Below are positions 23,409-33,572 of a stretch of 64,000 bases of DNA, one piece after another. Under the pieces are notes generated by a model. The model ran no database searches. It was given only the letters and a program-made list of their open reading frames with translations, and had not been told where the DNA came from. The first letter of the stretch is position 1. The number at the start of each line of letters is the position of its first letter. Source of the DNA: Candidatus Caldilinea saccharophila (GTDB lineage Bacteria > Chloroflexota > Anaerolineae > Caldilineales > Caldilineaceae); NCBI GenBank assembly GCA_016710365.1, contig JADJVW010000025.1:11426-75425 (forward strand). The letters are read 5' to 3'. A program made the position numbers and the translations under genes.

Positions 23409-24725
23409 ATGCGCATTCCTTATATTGTTGGACGATGGGTCAGCGCTCGCAACCACTATGGACGGAGCCGGCTTTTCGCCTATCTACTCGATACGCCGGA
23501 CACTGCCACCTGGATCGTCGGCGCGCGGCGCATGGGTAAGACTTCGCTCCTTCGCCAGCTAGAGATGTTGACGAGCCACGCCGACAGCAACCTCACGCCG
23601 CTCTTTTGGGACATGCAAGGCTGTGAAACCAGCGGCGATCTATCTGTCGAACTTTATCTGGCGCTTGAAGATGTCAGCGACCGCTTTACAGCGCATGGCA
23701 TCAACATCACTGAAATGGAAGGGCTTGACGCGCTCCTGATCTTGCGCCGGTTATCGAGATCGCTCAACAATCTCGGACGGAGACTGCTCCTGCTGATCGA
23801 TGAAGGCGAGGCGCTCATCAATATCGCCCGCATCGAGGCGGCCTGGCTGGCGCGGCTACGGCGCACCCTCCAGGATCCGATGCAAAAGACGATGATCGCA
23901 TCGACAAAGCTGCTTGTACAACTCAACGAACTCACCGCCGATTGGCCGACCAGCCCCTTCCTGTTTGGCTTCAACATGGTGAATCTATGGAGTCTAGATC
24001 ACGAAGCTGCTGTGGCGCTCATTGAACAGCGCCAAGCCGAGCGCCAGGTGTTGGTCGACCCGGTTATCTGCGAGGAGGTCCTGCTCCACACAAATCGCCA
24101 CCCCTACTTGATCCAATTCCTTTGTCAGCGGCTCTATCAGGAAGAGGACGGTGGCCAGGGCTATCTGCGGGCGCCCAACGACGACGATCTGAATCCTGAC
24201 CACCTGCTGGCCGGCTATTTCTTGATCGACTTCCAACATTTGACACAATTGGAGCGCCGCATCTTGCTTGCGATTGGCCGCCGCACCATGACCACCGAGC
24301 AAGAAATTCTCGCCGATCTCGCCGACGCCAACCCACAACGCATCCGCACCTTTCTGTGGGGCATGGAAAAACTGGGCTATGTACGCCAACTCTACGGCCA
24401 ACTGACCATCGGCAACGAATATCTGCGCCGGTGGATGCACGAGTACTGGACACAACTGGAGCCTATGGCCGACGCTTTACTGGCGGAAGACACGATCGAG
24501 CAACTGTTGGAAATCGGGCACGCGCTGGAGCCTGCGAACCTCCGCACCGAGTTGACGCGCATCGAGCGCGAGTACAATAAACTGTGGCAATTGCTGGCCG
24601 CGAGCAGCAATAGTCATTCCGCTCAACTTGCCGGCGAACTCGAACGGCTGAATCGCCAGCTCACCACAGCCCGCCGCGACTATGAATGGGCGACGGCGCG
24701 TCAACACCATCAGCCCACCCCGTGA
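23409..24725 (+). CDS. Soluble P-loop NTPase with winged helix and coiled coil
   Basis: 438 residues from the ATG at 23409, which has a GGATAGAGAGG ribosome site; a GTG at 23361 overlapping the previous stop is the alternative. It opens with YIVGRWVSARNHYGR, has Walker A GARRMGKTS (38-46) and Walker B LLLLIDEGE (Asp131-Glu132), then a region with HRNPYL-like HTNRHPYLIQFLCQRLY typical of STAND/archaeal-type ATPase lids. A winged-helix-like segment (LTQLERRILLAIGRR, IRTFLWGMEKLGYV) and a C-terminal coiled coil (LRTELTRIEREYNKLWQLL, GELERLNRQL) follow. No DNA-cleaving or other effector motif is seen. It probably partners the membrane NTPase encoded just upstream; an intrinsic terminator follows. 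Confidence 0.8.
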   Translation: MRIPYIVGRWVSARNHYGRSRLFAYLLDTPDTATWIVGARRMGKTSLLRQLEMLTSHADSNLTPLFWDMQGCETSGDLSVELYLALEDVSDRFTAHGINITEMEGLDALLILRRLSRSLNNLGRRLLLLIDEGEALINIARIEAAWLARLRRTLQDPMQKTMIASTKLLVQLNELTADWPTSPFLFGFNMVNLWSLDHEAAVALIEQRQAERQVLVDPVICEEVLLHTNRHPYLIQFLCQRLYQEEDGGQGYLRAPNDDDLNPDHLLAGYFLIDFQHLTQLERRILLAIGRRTMTTEQEILADLADANPQRIRTFLWGMEKLGYVRQLYGQLTIGNEYLRRWMHEYWTQLEPMADALLAEDTIEQLLEIGHALEPANLRTELTRIEREYNKLWQLLAASSNSHSAQLAGELERLNRQLTTARRDYEWATARQHHQPTP

Positions 24726-24847
24726 GCCTACCCCGTGAGCCTCTCCCCCTGAGTCACAGTAACCCATCAGATTCACTCCTTGCTTTGGTTTTCCCCCTCC
24801 AGTAAGGTAGAATCAGAGCATGAGGATGGAGACAATGTCAGCATAAA

Positions 24848-24877
24848 GACTGAGCGCAAGCGCTCAGTCCTTTTTTT
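24848..24877 (+). terminator. Rho-independent terminator
   Basis: A 9-bp perfect stem (GACTGAGCG/CGCTCAGTC) with a CAAG loop is followed by C and seven T. It lies 122 bases past the NTPase gene and only 14 bases before the aminotransferase ATG, so it may also act as an attenuator for that gene. Confidence 0.88.
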
Positions 24878-24891
24878 GAAATGAGCAAATC

Positions 24892-26012
24892 ATGCCTACC
24901 CAACAAACCGTGCCATTGGTCGATCTGTACGCACAGTATGCGTTGATTCGCCCTGAGATCGACGCCGCCATCCAATCGGTCATTACGCGTTCTGCTTTCA
25001 TCATGGGGCCGGACGTGCGCGAGTTCGAGGCGCGCTTCGCTGAATACTGCACAGCCAGCTTTGCCATCGGCGTCGCCAGCGGCACCGCGGCGCTGGAGCT
25101 GACGCTGCGCGCCTATGGCATCGGCGCCGGCGATGAAGTGATTACTTCAGCCCACACCTTTATCGCCACTGCCGAGGCGATCAGCGCCGTCGGTGCTCAC
25201 CCCGTCTTTGCAGAGATCGACGCGCAAACCTATAATCTCGACCCCGACGCGGTCGCCGCCGTCTTGACGCCTGCCACGCGCGCCGTTCTCCCCGTCCATA
25301 TCTACGGTCAGCCGGCCGATATGGACCGCCTTATGCACATGGCGCAGGCGCACGACCTGACGGTGATTGAGGACGCCGCCCAGGCGCACGGCGCGCTCTG
25401 GCGTGGCCGACGGGTCGGGACGCTCGGCCATGCCGCCTGCTTCAGCTTCTATCCCGGCAAGAACCTGGCGCGTATGGTGACGCGGGCGCGGTCACAACGG
25501 AGGACGCCCACATTGCCGAGCAGGTAAGCCTGCTGCGCAATCACGGTCGCCATTCTAAATACCTGCACGACATCAAGGGATTTGGCGAACGCATCGATAC
25601 GCTTCAGGCCGCGATCCTGGCTGCCAAATTGCGCCACCTGGAAGCGTGGACGGCCGCACGCCGCCGCCTTGCCGCGCGCTACACCGAACTGCTGGCGGAT
25701 TATCACGGCGAGATTGTGCTGCCTTTCGTCCATGCGAACGCCGCACCTGCCTGGCATCTCTATGTCATCCGCACGCAACAACGTGACGCCTTGCTCGACC
25801 ATCTGAACCGGAGCGGCATCGGCGCCGGCATTCACTATCCGACGCCGCTCCATTTACAACCCGCGTACGCGGACTTAGGATATGTCCGCGGCGCCCTGCC
25901 TGTCACCGAGGAGGTGGCGGACACCTGTTTGAGCCTGCCCATCTTCCCGGAAATGACGGACGCACAACAAGACAGCGTAGTTGCAGCCATCCGCACCTTT
26001 TTGGGTGATTGA
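24892..26012 (+). CDS. DegT/DnrJ/EryC1/StrS family aminotransferase, one frameshift
   Basis: About 373 residues across a break near 25469. Part one begins MPTQQTVPLVDLYAQY and carries ASGTAALELTLRAYGIGAGDEVI, EDAAQAHGA (the aspartate that contacts PLP) and FSFYPGKN with the PLP lysine. Adding one G restores NLGAYGDAGAVTTED and joins QVSLLRNHGRHSKYLHDIKG to the C-terminal domain (HYPTPLHLQPAY, LSLPIFPEM). It transfers an amino group to a keto-sugar nucleotide in surface polysaccharide or glycan synthesis. The GT2 gene starts two bases after its stop, so they form an operon. Confidence 0.88.
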
Positions 26013-26014
26013 CC

Positions 26015-27037
26015 ATGCAGAGCTTACAGCAAACACAGGCATCGCTGGCAAACCCAGCCACGCCCGCACAGTCAGACGCGAAAGCCTCCATCTCAGTAGT
26101 CGTGCCGGCGCGCAATGAGGAGGCGACGATTGCTGCGGTCGTCGAGCGTTCGTATCAGGCATTTGCGCAATTAGGGCGCGGCGGCGAGGTGCTGGTCGTC
26201 AACGATGGCAGCACCGATCACACCGCTGTCATCCTTGCCGACCTTCAGACGCGCTATTCCTCGCTGCGCGTCTTCACCCATCGCCGCAGCCGGGGGATGA
26301 CGGCCGGTCTGCAACGCATGTTCACAGCCAGCCAGGGCGACATCGTCATCCTGATCCCGGCCGACATGGAGTCCGACCCGCTGCTTGACGTGCCAACGCT
26401 AGTGCATACGCTAGAGGTAAACGATCTCGACATCGCGGCGGGCTGGCGACAGGCGCGGCGTGATAACAAGGTGCTTGCCAGCAAAGTTTACAACGTGGTG
26501 ATGGATCGCATCGCCGGCGTCCACGTGCATGACGGCAACTGGATCAAAGCGATGCGGCGCGAGGTGGTGGCAAGCTTCCCGCCGCTGCGCAGCGATTGGC
26601 ACCGCTTCTTGCTGATGATCGCCGTGCACAACGGCTTCCGCGTCGGCGAAGTTCCAACTTTCTACCAGCCGCGGCCGGCGGGAAGCAGCAAATTTGGCTG
26701 GGAGCGCATCCCCAAAAGCTTGCTCGACGTGTTGGTGTTGAAGTTTTTGCTGACCTTCAGCGAAGCGCCGATGCGCTTTTTTGGCGGATTGGGGTTGGTG
26801 GGACTCGTAACCAGCGCAGTTGTTTTCCTCTACCTCATCTTTCTTTACCTCGTTGCCCAGACACAGCAGCGCCCCATTTTTATCGCCGCCGGTGTGCTGG
26901 CCATTGTCAGTGTTCTGCTCATCCTGGTCGGCTTTCTGGCCGAGCTGATCGTAACCCAGGGCGCGCGCATCACCGGATTGGAGCAGCAAATCAACGAGCT
27001 TGGCGCGCGAAAGTCGCCAGAAACCAACGATTTCTAG
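26015..27037 (+). CDS. Family 2 glycosyltransferase (DPM1-like) with C-terminal membrane helices
   Basis: 340 residues from the ATG at 26015. The GT-A fold shows SVVVPARNEEATI, VVNDGSTDHT and a metal site region LIPADMESDP. A later block FYQPRPAGSSKFGWERIPKSLLD is typical of dolichyl/polyprenyl-phosphate sugar transferases. Two C-terminal membrane helices (about 253-275 and 285-310) are followed by a short coiled coil ARITGLEQQINELGA. It probably transfers a sugar to a lipid carrier, together with the aminotransferase upstream. Confidence 0.9.
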   Translation: MQSLQQTQASLANPATPAQSDAKASISVVVPARNEEATIAAVVERSYQAFAQLGRGGEVLVVNDGSTDHTAVILADLQTRYSSLRVFTHRRSRGMTAGLQRMFTASQGDIVILIPADMESDPLLDVPTLVHTLEVNDLDIAAGWRQARRDNKVLASKVYNVVMDRIAGVHVHDGNWIKAMRREVVASFPPLRSDWHRFLLMIAVHNGFRVGEVPTFYQPRPAGSSKFGWERIPKSLLDVLVLKFLLTFSEAPMRFFGGLGLVGLVTSAVVFLYLIFLYLVAQTQQRPIFIAAGVLAIVSVLLILVGFLAELIVTQGARITGLEQQINELGARKSPETNDF

Positions 27038-27096
27038 TGTGGTGGCATCTCGTCCGAGCTCTGCGCTTGGGAATCAGCATGAACGCTATTTTCACA

Positions 27097-27662
27097 TCAG
27101 GATGTCTGCAATAGCCACCACAAAAGACCTGTTAGCGTATAACCATCCCGCACCTGACGCTCACGCACCATCACCTCGACCTCGCGGCGGCTGACCCACC
27201 GCACCGCGCGCACTTCGCTTTCATCGAAGCCACCCGGCTCGCCCACCGCGCGACAATAGACCAGGTGATGCACCTTGTCGCCGATGCCGTTGATCGGCTC
27301 GAAGCTGGCGGCTACCTGGTGGCTGGTGGTTCGGTAGCCGCTCTCCTCGACGACTTCCTGGCTGCGGCTTCCAGGATAGACTCGCCGGGATCGATGCCGC
27401 CGGCGGGGATCTCCCACTGGATCGCGTCGACCACGTAGCGGTACGCTTCCACTAACAGCACCGCGCCGTCGGTATTCTCGAAGACAGCCGCGACCGCCTC
27501 CTTGTCAAAATGCAACACATGGTGCGCCTCGACGACGCGCCCGCCGGGAAAACGCACGCGGTCCAGATAGAGCGACACCCACGGATTCTCATAGATCGTG
27601 CGCCGCGCCAGCCGCACCGGTTTCTGTTCGTTTTTCTGTTCGTTTTTCTGTTCGTTCGTCAT
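27097..27662 (-). CDS. Nudix hydrolase (ADP-ribose pyrophosphatase-like), frameshift in the Nudix box
   Basis: About 188 residues when joined. The N-terminus has a tandem NEQK repeat, then ARRTIYENPWVSLYLDRV and LVEAYRYVVDAIQWEIPAGGID as in ADP-ribose/NDP-sugar pyrophosphatases. The Nudix box is split near 27362: GGIDPGESILEAAAR in one frame and EVVEESGY in another. One added G gives a complete GX5EX7REVXEEXGY box. The C-terminal part is normal (AVRWVSRREVEVMV). It is unlikely to be a real loss because both halves are well conserved. Confidence 0.85.
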
Positions 27663-27686
27663 GTTCTGATCTCGCTATACAGCAAA

Positions 27687-27794
27687 TTCAGTACTTCACG
27701 AAATTCACACAAAGCCACCGAGAGCACAAAAGGCGTCCTCTTTAACTTTGTGTCTTCGTGTCTTTGTGTGAGACCAAATCGTGAACTACTGAAA
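27687..27794. repeat. Imperfect long palindrome (small non-coding repeat element)
   Basis: Ends TTCAGTACTTCACG and CGTGAACTACTGAA pair at 12 of 14 positions; inside, CACACAAAG/CTTTGTGTG and further CACAAA/TTTGTG segments continue the pairing. The element occupies nearly the whole gap between the Nudix and GT39 genes, and its A/C-rich base use contrasts with both. Confidence 0.55.
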
Positions 27795-29899
<2,105 letters not shown>

Positions 29900-30003
29900 G
29901 CGTCAAAGACATTTGCTCTTGTGATGATCTCGTCGCTCTGCGTCAAATCGTTCTCCATCGTAGCGTGAGATGGCAGGCGCGTCAAACAAGGCAGCGCATT
30001 ACG

Positions 30004-30720
30004 TCACGCGATCTCGACTTGCTTGAGCCTTTCGCGCCGGGTCTGCCAGTCCGGCATCACCTTCTCCAGCAGGGTGTAGAAGCGTTTGCTGTGATTCAGC
30101 TCGATTAGGTGACAGAGTTCATGGACGATCACATAGTCGATGCAGGATTGGGGTACGCGCATGAGGTGAAGGTTCAAGGTGATTTTGCCCTTGCCGGTGC
30201 AGCTTCCCCACCGGCTCTTCATGGCGCGGATGCCAAGCTCCGGCTCGGGCAATACAAGCGGGTGGAAGCGCGGCAGCAGCACCACGACGCGTTCGTAGAA
30301 GTAACGCTGCGCCTGCCGGCGCAGCCACGCGTCGACCTGTGCGCGCACATAGGCCGTGTCAGCCTTGTTCGGCGTGATGACTTCCAGATGGGTGCGCGTC
30401 AGCTTGACCCACTCGCGTTCGCCCTCGGTGACGCTCAGCCGATATTGGCGACCCAGGTGAGCGAAGTTTTCACCGCTGACGTAACGGCGCGGCGGCGGCT
30501 GAGAGGGCGCGACGGCAAACTCGGCCTGCTTGCGCAGAATCCACGCCGCACGCTTGCGCAGAAACGCTTCGACCGCGGCAAAGTCGCTGCCCGCCGGCGC
30601 CTTGACCGTGACCGAGCAGTCCGGGTGCACGGAGATGGCCAGCGTCTTGCGCGGGGCATCGTTCAACGTGTATTCGATGGCGGCGTCGCCAAATTGCAGG
30701 GTGTGCGTCGGTTCGTTCAT
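30004..30720 (-). CDS. M48/YgjP-like zinc metallopeptidase (DUF45)
   Basis: 238 residues. The zinc site is VIVHELCHLIELNHSKRFY (HExxH plus a downstream histidine), preceded by MKSRWGSCTGKGKITLNLHLM, the conserved WGSC block of the YgjP/DUF45 family. The N-terminal half is a beta-rich domain with KTLAISVHPDCSVTVKAP. Genes of this family are common companions of type I restriction-modification operons, and here an hsdR fragment lies just upstream on the same strand. The gene itself is intact. Confidence 0.9.
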   Translation of the reverse strand: MNEPTHTLQFGDAAIEYTLNDAPRKTLAISVHPDCSVTVKAPAGSDFAAVEAFLRKRAAWILRKQAEFAVAPSQPPPRRYVSGENFAHLGRQYRLSVTEGEREWVKLTRTHLEVITPNKADTAYVRAQVDAWLRRQAQRYFYERVVVLLPRFHPLVLPEPELGIRAMKSRWGSCTGKGKITLNLHLMRVPQSCIDYVIVHELCHLIELNHSKRFYTLLEKVMPDWQTRRERLKQVEIA

Positions 30721-30732
30721 GGAAACTCGCTC

Positions 30733-30765
30733 ACCTTCCAGGAAGCTCAGAGCTTCCTGGAAGGT
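30733..30765. repeat. 33-bp perfect palindrome (16-1-16)
   Basis: Left arm ACCTTCCAGGAAGCTC, one central A, and its exact complement. Each arm also holds a smaller palindrome CTTCC-A-GGAAG. It lies between the hsdR remnant and the metallopeptidase gene and overlaps the latter's upstream region. Confidence 0.8.
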
Positions 30766-30772
30766 CGTTCAG

Positions 30773-31181
30773 TCAGATTCGTTCTCGTGGCCGCTGCTCG
30801 ATCACCGCTTCCTGGCGGATGTCGATGTCGGCACTGTCCTCGTCGTTCAGGCCGTAAGCCGTCAGCGCCTCACGCACGATGCCATAGTAGGCCGGCGCAG
30901 TTGCTGCGCTCGCATCTCGCCCAGATGTGCTTCTGTCAGATGCAGATACTCCAGTTCGCCGATGCGGCGCTGAAGGCGTAGCGTGCACTCTTGCAGTCGA
31001 TGGCGTTGTGTTCCGCCAGCCACGGGTCGAGCACGCCGGTGAGGACGACGTGCTTCTGCTTGCCGTCGCGCAGCGCCAGCGCCTCGGCGGTCGGCAGGTA
31101 GTGCCAACCCAGGTTGATCAGCAGTTGCAGGGCGGGGAGTTGGGGGCTTAGCTCTTCCAGATAGGCGTCTGAGGAGGACAT
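30773..31181 (-). pseudogene. hsdR: Type I restriction enzyme R subunit remnant (N-terminal fragment)
   Basis: A GGAGG site precedes the ATG at 31181. The protein begins MSSSDAYLEELSPQLPALQL, then LINLGWHYLPTAEALALRDG and VVLTGVLDPWLAEHNAI, the start of HsdR. After about 65 residues the frame breaks near 30990 (continuing IGELEYLHLTEAHLGEMRAQ) and again near 30895 (YYGIVREALTAYGLNDEDSA), and it ends at 30773. Nuclease and helicase domains, about 800 residues, are absent. The remnant follows the normal hsdM-hsdS-hsdR-metallopeptidase order. Confidence 0.72.
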
Positions 31182-31226
31182 AAACATTTCCTCCATTGCT
31201 GTAATCTACTGCTGTCTGTGGCGCCG

Positions 31227-31706
31227 CTAATCAACAAGATTGGCAAAAGGACGGCAGCCATGTACGCCGGCAAAGCGTGCAATTAACCCGCGTTCGACGT
31301 CGCGCGCCGGGCGATCCAGTACAGCACGCCAGCAGACGAGCAGATCCCGGTGGTCGGATAACTGCCAGATGTAGCGCCCGCCACGGTGGCCGACTGGCTC
31401 GCCTGCCCCGAAGTCCATGTATTGCTTGAGCCGCTGGTAGAGACCCTTGCGCCCGCCGGCCTTGCCGATGTAGACGATCGAGGCGCCAGGCGCCCAGCTT
31501 CCCTCCAGCACATCGAGAGAGACGCTGGGGTCTTTGCCCTTGAACCGACCGGCTTCGCTGTGCTCAAGATATTGCGGCGGGGTCGTGGCAAGGCGCACGA
31601 TGAGATATACGCCCGGTTCGCGTGGGATTTGTTGGCAGCAGCTGGCTTGCAGATCGACTATTGAGACGGGCGTCGAAAAGCCAGCCAGTTCGATACCGTC
31701 TAACAT
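31227..31706 (-). CDS. GIY-YIG nuclease-like protein
   Basis: 159 residues from the ATG at 31706 with a GAGAAGG site; a methionine at 31730 is the alternative. The core fits the GIY-YIG pattern: REPGVYLIVR (first strand), IVYIGKAGGRKGLYQRLKQY (second strand with the arginine-bearing helix), then VERGLIARF with the glutamate expected of the catalytic set, and a terminal NLVD asparagine. Such domains cut DNA in homing, repair and restriction enzymes. It sits between the NucS-like gene and the hsdR remnant. Confidence 0.65.
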   Translation of the reverse strand: MLDGIELAGFSTPVSIVDLQASCCQQIPREPGVYLIVRLATTPPQYLEHSEAGRFKGKDPSVSLDVLEGSWAPGASIVYIGKAGGRKGLYQRLKQYMDFGAGEPVGHRGGRYIWQLSDHRDLLVCWRAVLDRPARDVERGLIARFAGVHGCRPFANLVD

Positions 31707-31783
31707 AATTACCTTCTCAAGCAAAGCCATCTGTCAGCCCTTTCGCGCCCACGTAATCCCTTGCGCAACGAGTAGCCAGCTCA

Positions 31784-32866
31784 TCACGTCCGCTCCGGCC
31801 TGGGCGCGGCTTGCAGGCTGAAGTGCACCTGGTAGAGCATCAGGTCGACGTTAGGGATGGCGCTGACGGCATAGGTGAGCGAGGGATCGACGCTGTGCGC
31901 CACGATCAGCCCATGCACTTCCTCGTGCGGCTCGGCCAGGTGATGCATGACCCAGCCAATGTAGCGCAGCACCTGGCCGGCGGTCTGGTCGCTGGTCTGG
32001 CTACGCTTCAACTCCACCACCAGCCATTTTGGCTCGGTGCAGTGATGCGCCAGCAGATCGATGCGCCCAACATTGCATGGGTACTCGTAGCCGGCGTTCT
32101 CGTTGCCCGGCTCGCGGTAAAGCCGCCACGTCTTGCCCAGTTCAGTGTGCGCCCAGTTGTCGCGCAGGAACTCGTGCAGATGGCGTTCCAGCCCGAACGC
32201 CTGCACGCCGATGACCTCACCGCCGTCGCTTTCGTCGATCACAGGCGGAGGAAGGGGTGGTTTGACGCTGTCAATATCGAGCAGCAGGTAATACCACAGC
32301 GCGTCCAGCGTCCAAAGGTCGACTTGCAGCGCCGCACACAACTCTAGCAAGAGTACATTGATCGTCGCATAGCGGCTGCCCTCGCGCTCGCCCCGCTCGA
32401 AACGCGGCCACAATTCCAGCGCCTTGAGGCCAGCTTCTGAAGTTGTGTTCCACACGCCATACCTGTCCGGGTGCGCCACGAGCAGGATGGCGGTCGCCAC
32501 GGCGCGGCCCATGCCGTTGATGTGGCCGATGGCGTAGTCGTAGCGGTCGGCAATCGGCTTGCTCTCGTTGAGCAGCACGGCCAGCCCACTGCGCAGCGTC
32601 GGCATGTCGGCGCACAGCCGCGGGCCAAGGCGCTGCAGGCCGCTCCAGTGCTTGTTGTTGTCGAAGATCAGGAAGTCACGTAAGCCGGCCTCTTGCATCT
32701 CGGGCAGAGCGGTCGGTGCAAAGATCGGCTGGAAGCGCGCCAGCACCGCCGCTGGCGCCATCAGCGACGGCTCGAACGCCGCGCCGGCAAATGCCTCGGT
32801 CTGCACGCTCGCCAGGACCGTACGCAGGCGTTCGACCGCGGCGTCGAACGTGGATGGTTCAGTCAT
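31784..32866 (-). CDS. PD-(D/E)XK nuclease-domain protein (NucS-like C-terminus)
   Basis: About 360 residues. The C-terminal domain reads FLRDNWAHTELG, YPCNVGRIDLLAHH, WLVVELKRSQTSDQTAGQVLRYIGWV, which gives the D-(E-x-K) catalytic pattern and the Q-x-x-x-Y helix of NucS/EndoMS-type nucleases. The N-terminal ~200 residues (AVLLNESKPIADRYDYAIGHINGMGRAVATAIL) are helical and contain a pattern like restriction-associated proteins; I do not recognise the family. The likely action is DNA cleavage. It lies in the decayed type I restriction region between hicB and the GIY-YIG gene. Confidence 0.7.
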   Translation of the reverse strand: MTEPSTFDAAVERLRTVLASVQTEAFAGAAFEPSLMAPAAVLARFQPIFAPTALPEMQEAGLRDFLIFDNNKHWSGLQRLGPRLCADMPTLRSGLAVLLNESKPIADRYDYAIGHINGMGRAVATAILLVAHPDRYGVWNTTSEAGLKALELWPRFERGEREGSRYATINVLLLELCAALQVDLWTLDALWYYLLLDIDSVKPPLPPPVIDESDGGEVIGVQAFGLERHLHEFLRDNWAHTELGKTWRLYREPGNENAGYEYPCNVGRIDLLAHHCTEPKWLVVELKRSQTSDQTAGQVLRYIGWVMHHLAEPHEEVHGLIVAHSVDPSLTYAVSAIPNVDLMLYQVHFSLQAAPRPERT

Positions 32867-32890
32867 CGGGTCAATCACCTTTCGTGATCT

Positions 32891-33319
32891 CTACTCAGAA
32901 GAATTGTAGTCGGCAGGTTTCTCGCGCACTGCTTGCGTTTTTGGAGTGGACATTCCAAGTGTACGTCCCAGCGCCACGGCAACATAGGTGCTCAGACTTA
33001 CACCGTCTTGGGCGGCGGCGGCGGCAAGATCCCGATGAAGAGAGCGTGGCACACGCACCTTTAACTGACCGGAATATTCACTCTCGTCGCCCGGCTCCGG
33101 CACAAATACACCTGCATCGAGCGCAGTGACAATCCACGCGCGCATTGCATCCTGCACCATTGCTTCCAGTTCGTCGAAGGTTTCCGTCTGGGTCATGCAA
33201 CCGGGCAATTCGACGACATGGGCAAACCACCCTTCCTGTTCGCCCGACGGATCGTGTACTACCTCAATGGTATAAGGAAGCACCAAATAGTCATCCACAC
33301 TTTTTGTTCTGATTGCCAT
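32891..33319 (-). CDS. hicB: HicB family antitoxin
   Basis: 142 residues from the second methionine (MAIRTKSV); an earlier ATG at 33337 overlaps the hicA stop. The partial RNase H-like fold is seen in PYTIEVVHDPSGEQEGWFAHV and ELPGCMTQTETFDEL, with the HicB motif around GC. A C-terminal ribbon-helix-helix follows (LKVRVPRSLHRDLAAAAAQD, GVSLSTYVAVALG), which would bind the operon promoter. It should neutralise HicA, whose gene is directly upstream but carries a premature stop. Confidence 0.88.
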   Translation of the reverse strand: MAIRTKSVDDYLVLPYTIEVVHDPSGEQEGWFAHVVELPGCMTQTETFDELEAMVQDAMRAWIVTALDAGVFVPEPGDESEYSGQLKVRVPRSLHRDLAAAAAQDGVSLSTYVAVALGRTLGMSTPKTQAVREKPADYNSSE

Positions 33320-33326
33320 GATTGGT

Positions 33327-33572
33327 TCAATCCTCATCCCATACAGCAGTCAGTGCGTCCAGCAACTCAATCACATTCTTCACGTACACGGGCAAGACGT
33401 ACGGCTTGCGAAACGGAATCGTGATGATATTTTAGTTCAACCGGTAGGTTGCATGACTCCCAACTTGCCGCTTCTCAAAACTCAGACCAAGCAGAAGATT
33501 GTCGATTTCATCAAAGCGAACTGTCTTCGGATTTCTACGAAATCGCTGCAAGAGCTTCTGGCGTTTGGTCAT
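33327..33572 (-). pseudogene. hicA: HicA toxin gene with in-frame TAA
   Basis: Read from the ATG at 33572 the minus strand gives MTKRQKLLQRFRRNPKTVRF, DEIDNLLLGLSFEKRQVGSH and ATYRLN, then TAA at 33432-33434, then in the same frame NIITIPFRKPYVLPVYVKNV and IELLDALTAVWDED, stop at 33327. The double-stranded RNA-binding-like HicA core with the GSH catalytic histidine is present before the stop; the last strand and helix are lost. The 3' end overlaps the hicB start. The toxin is probably inactive unless the stop is a sequencing error. Confidence 0.75.

Noticed and set aside
30109..30981. Plus-strand open frame of 290 codons opposite the metallopeptidase
   Set aside because: Antisense shadow of the HExxH protein and hsdR remnant; no motif of its own.
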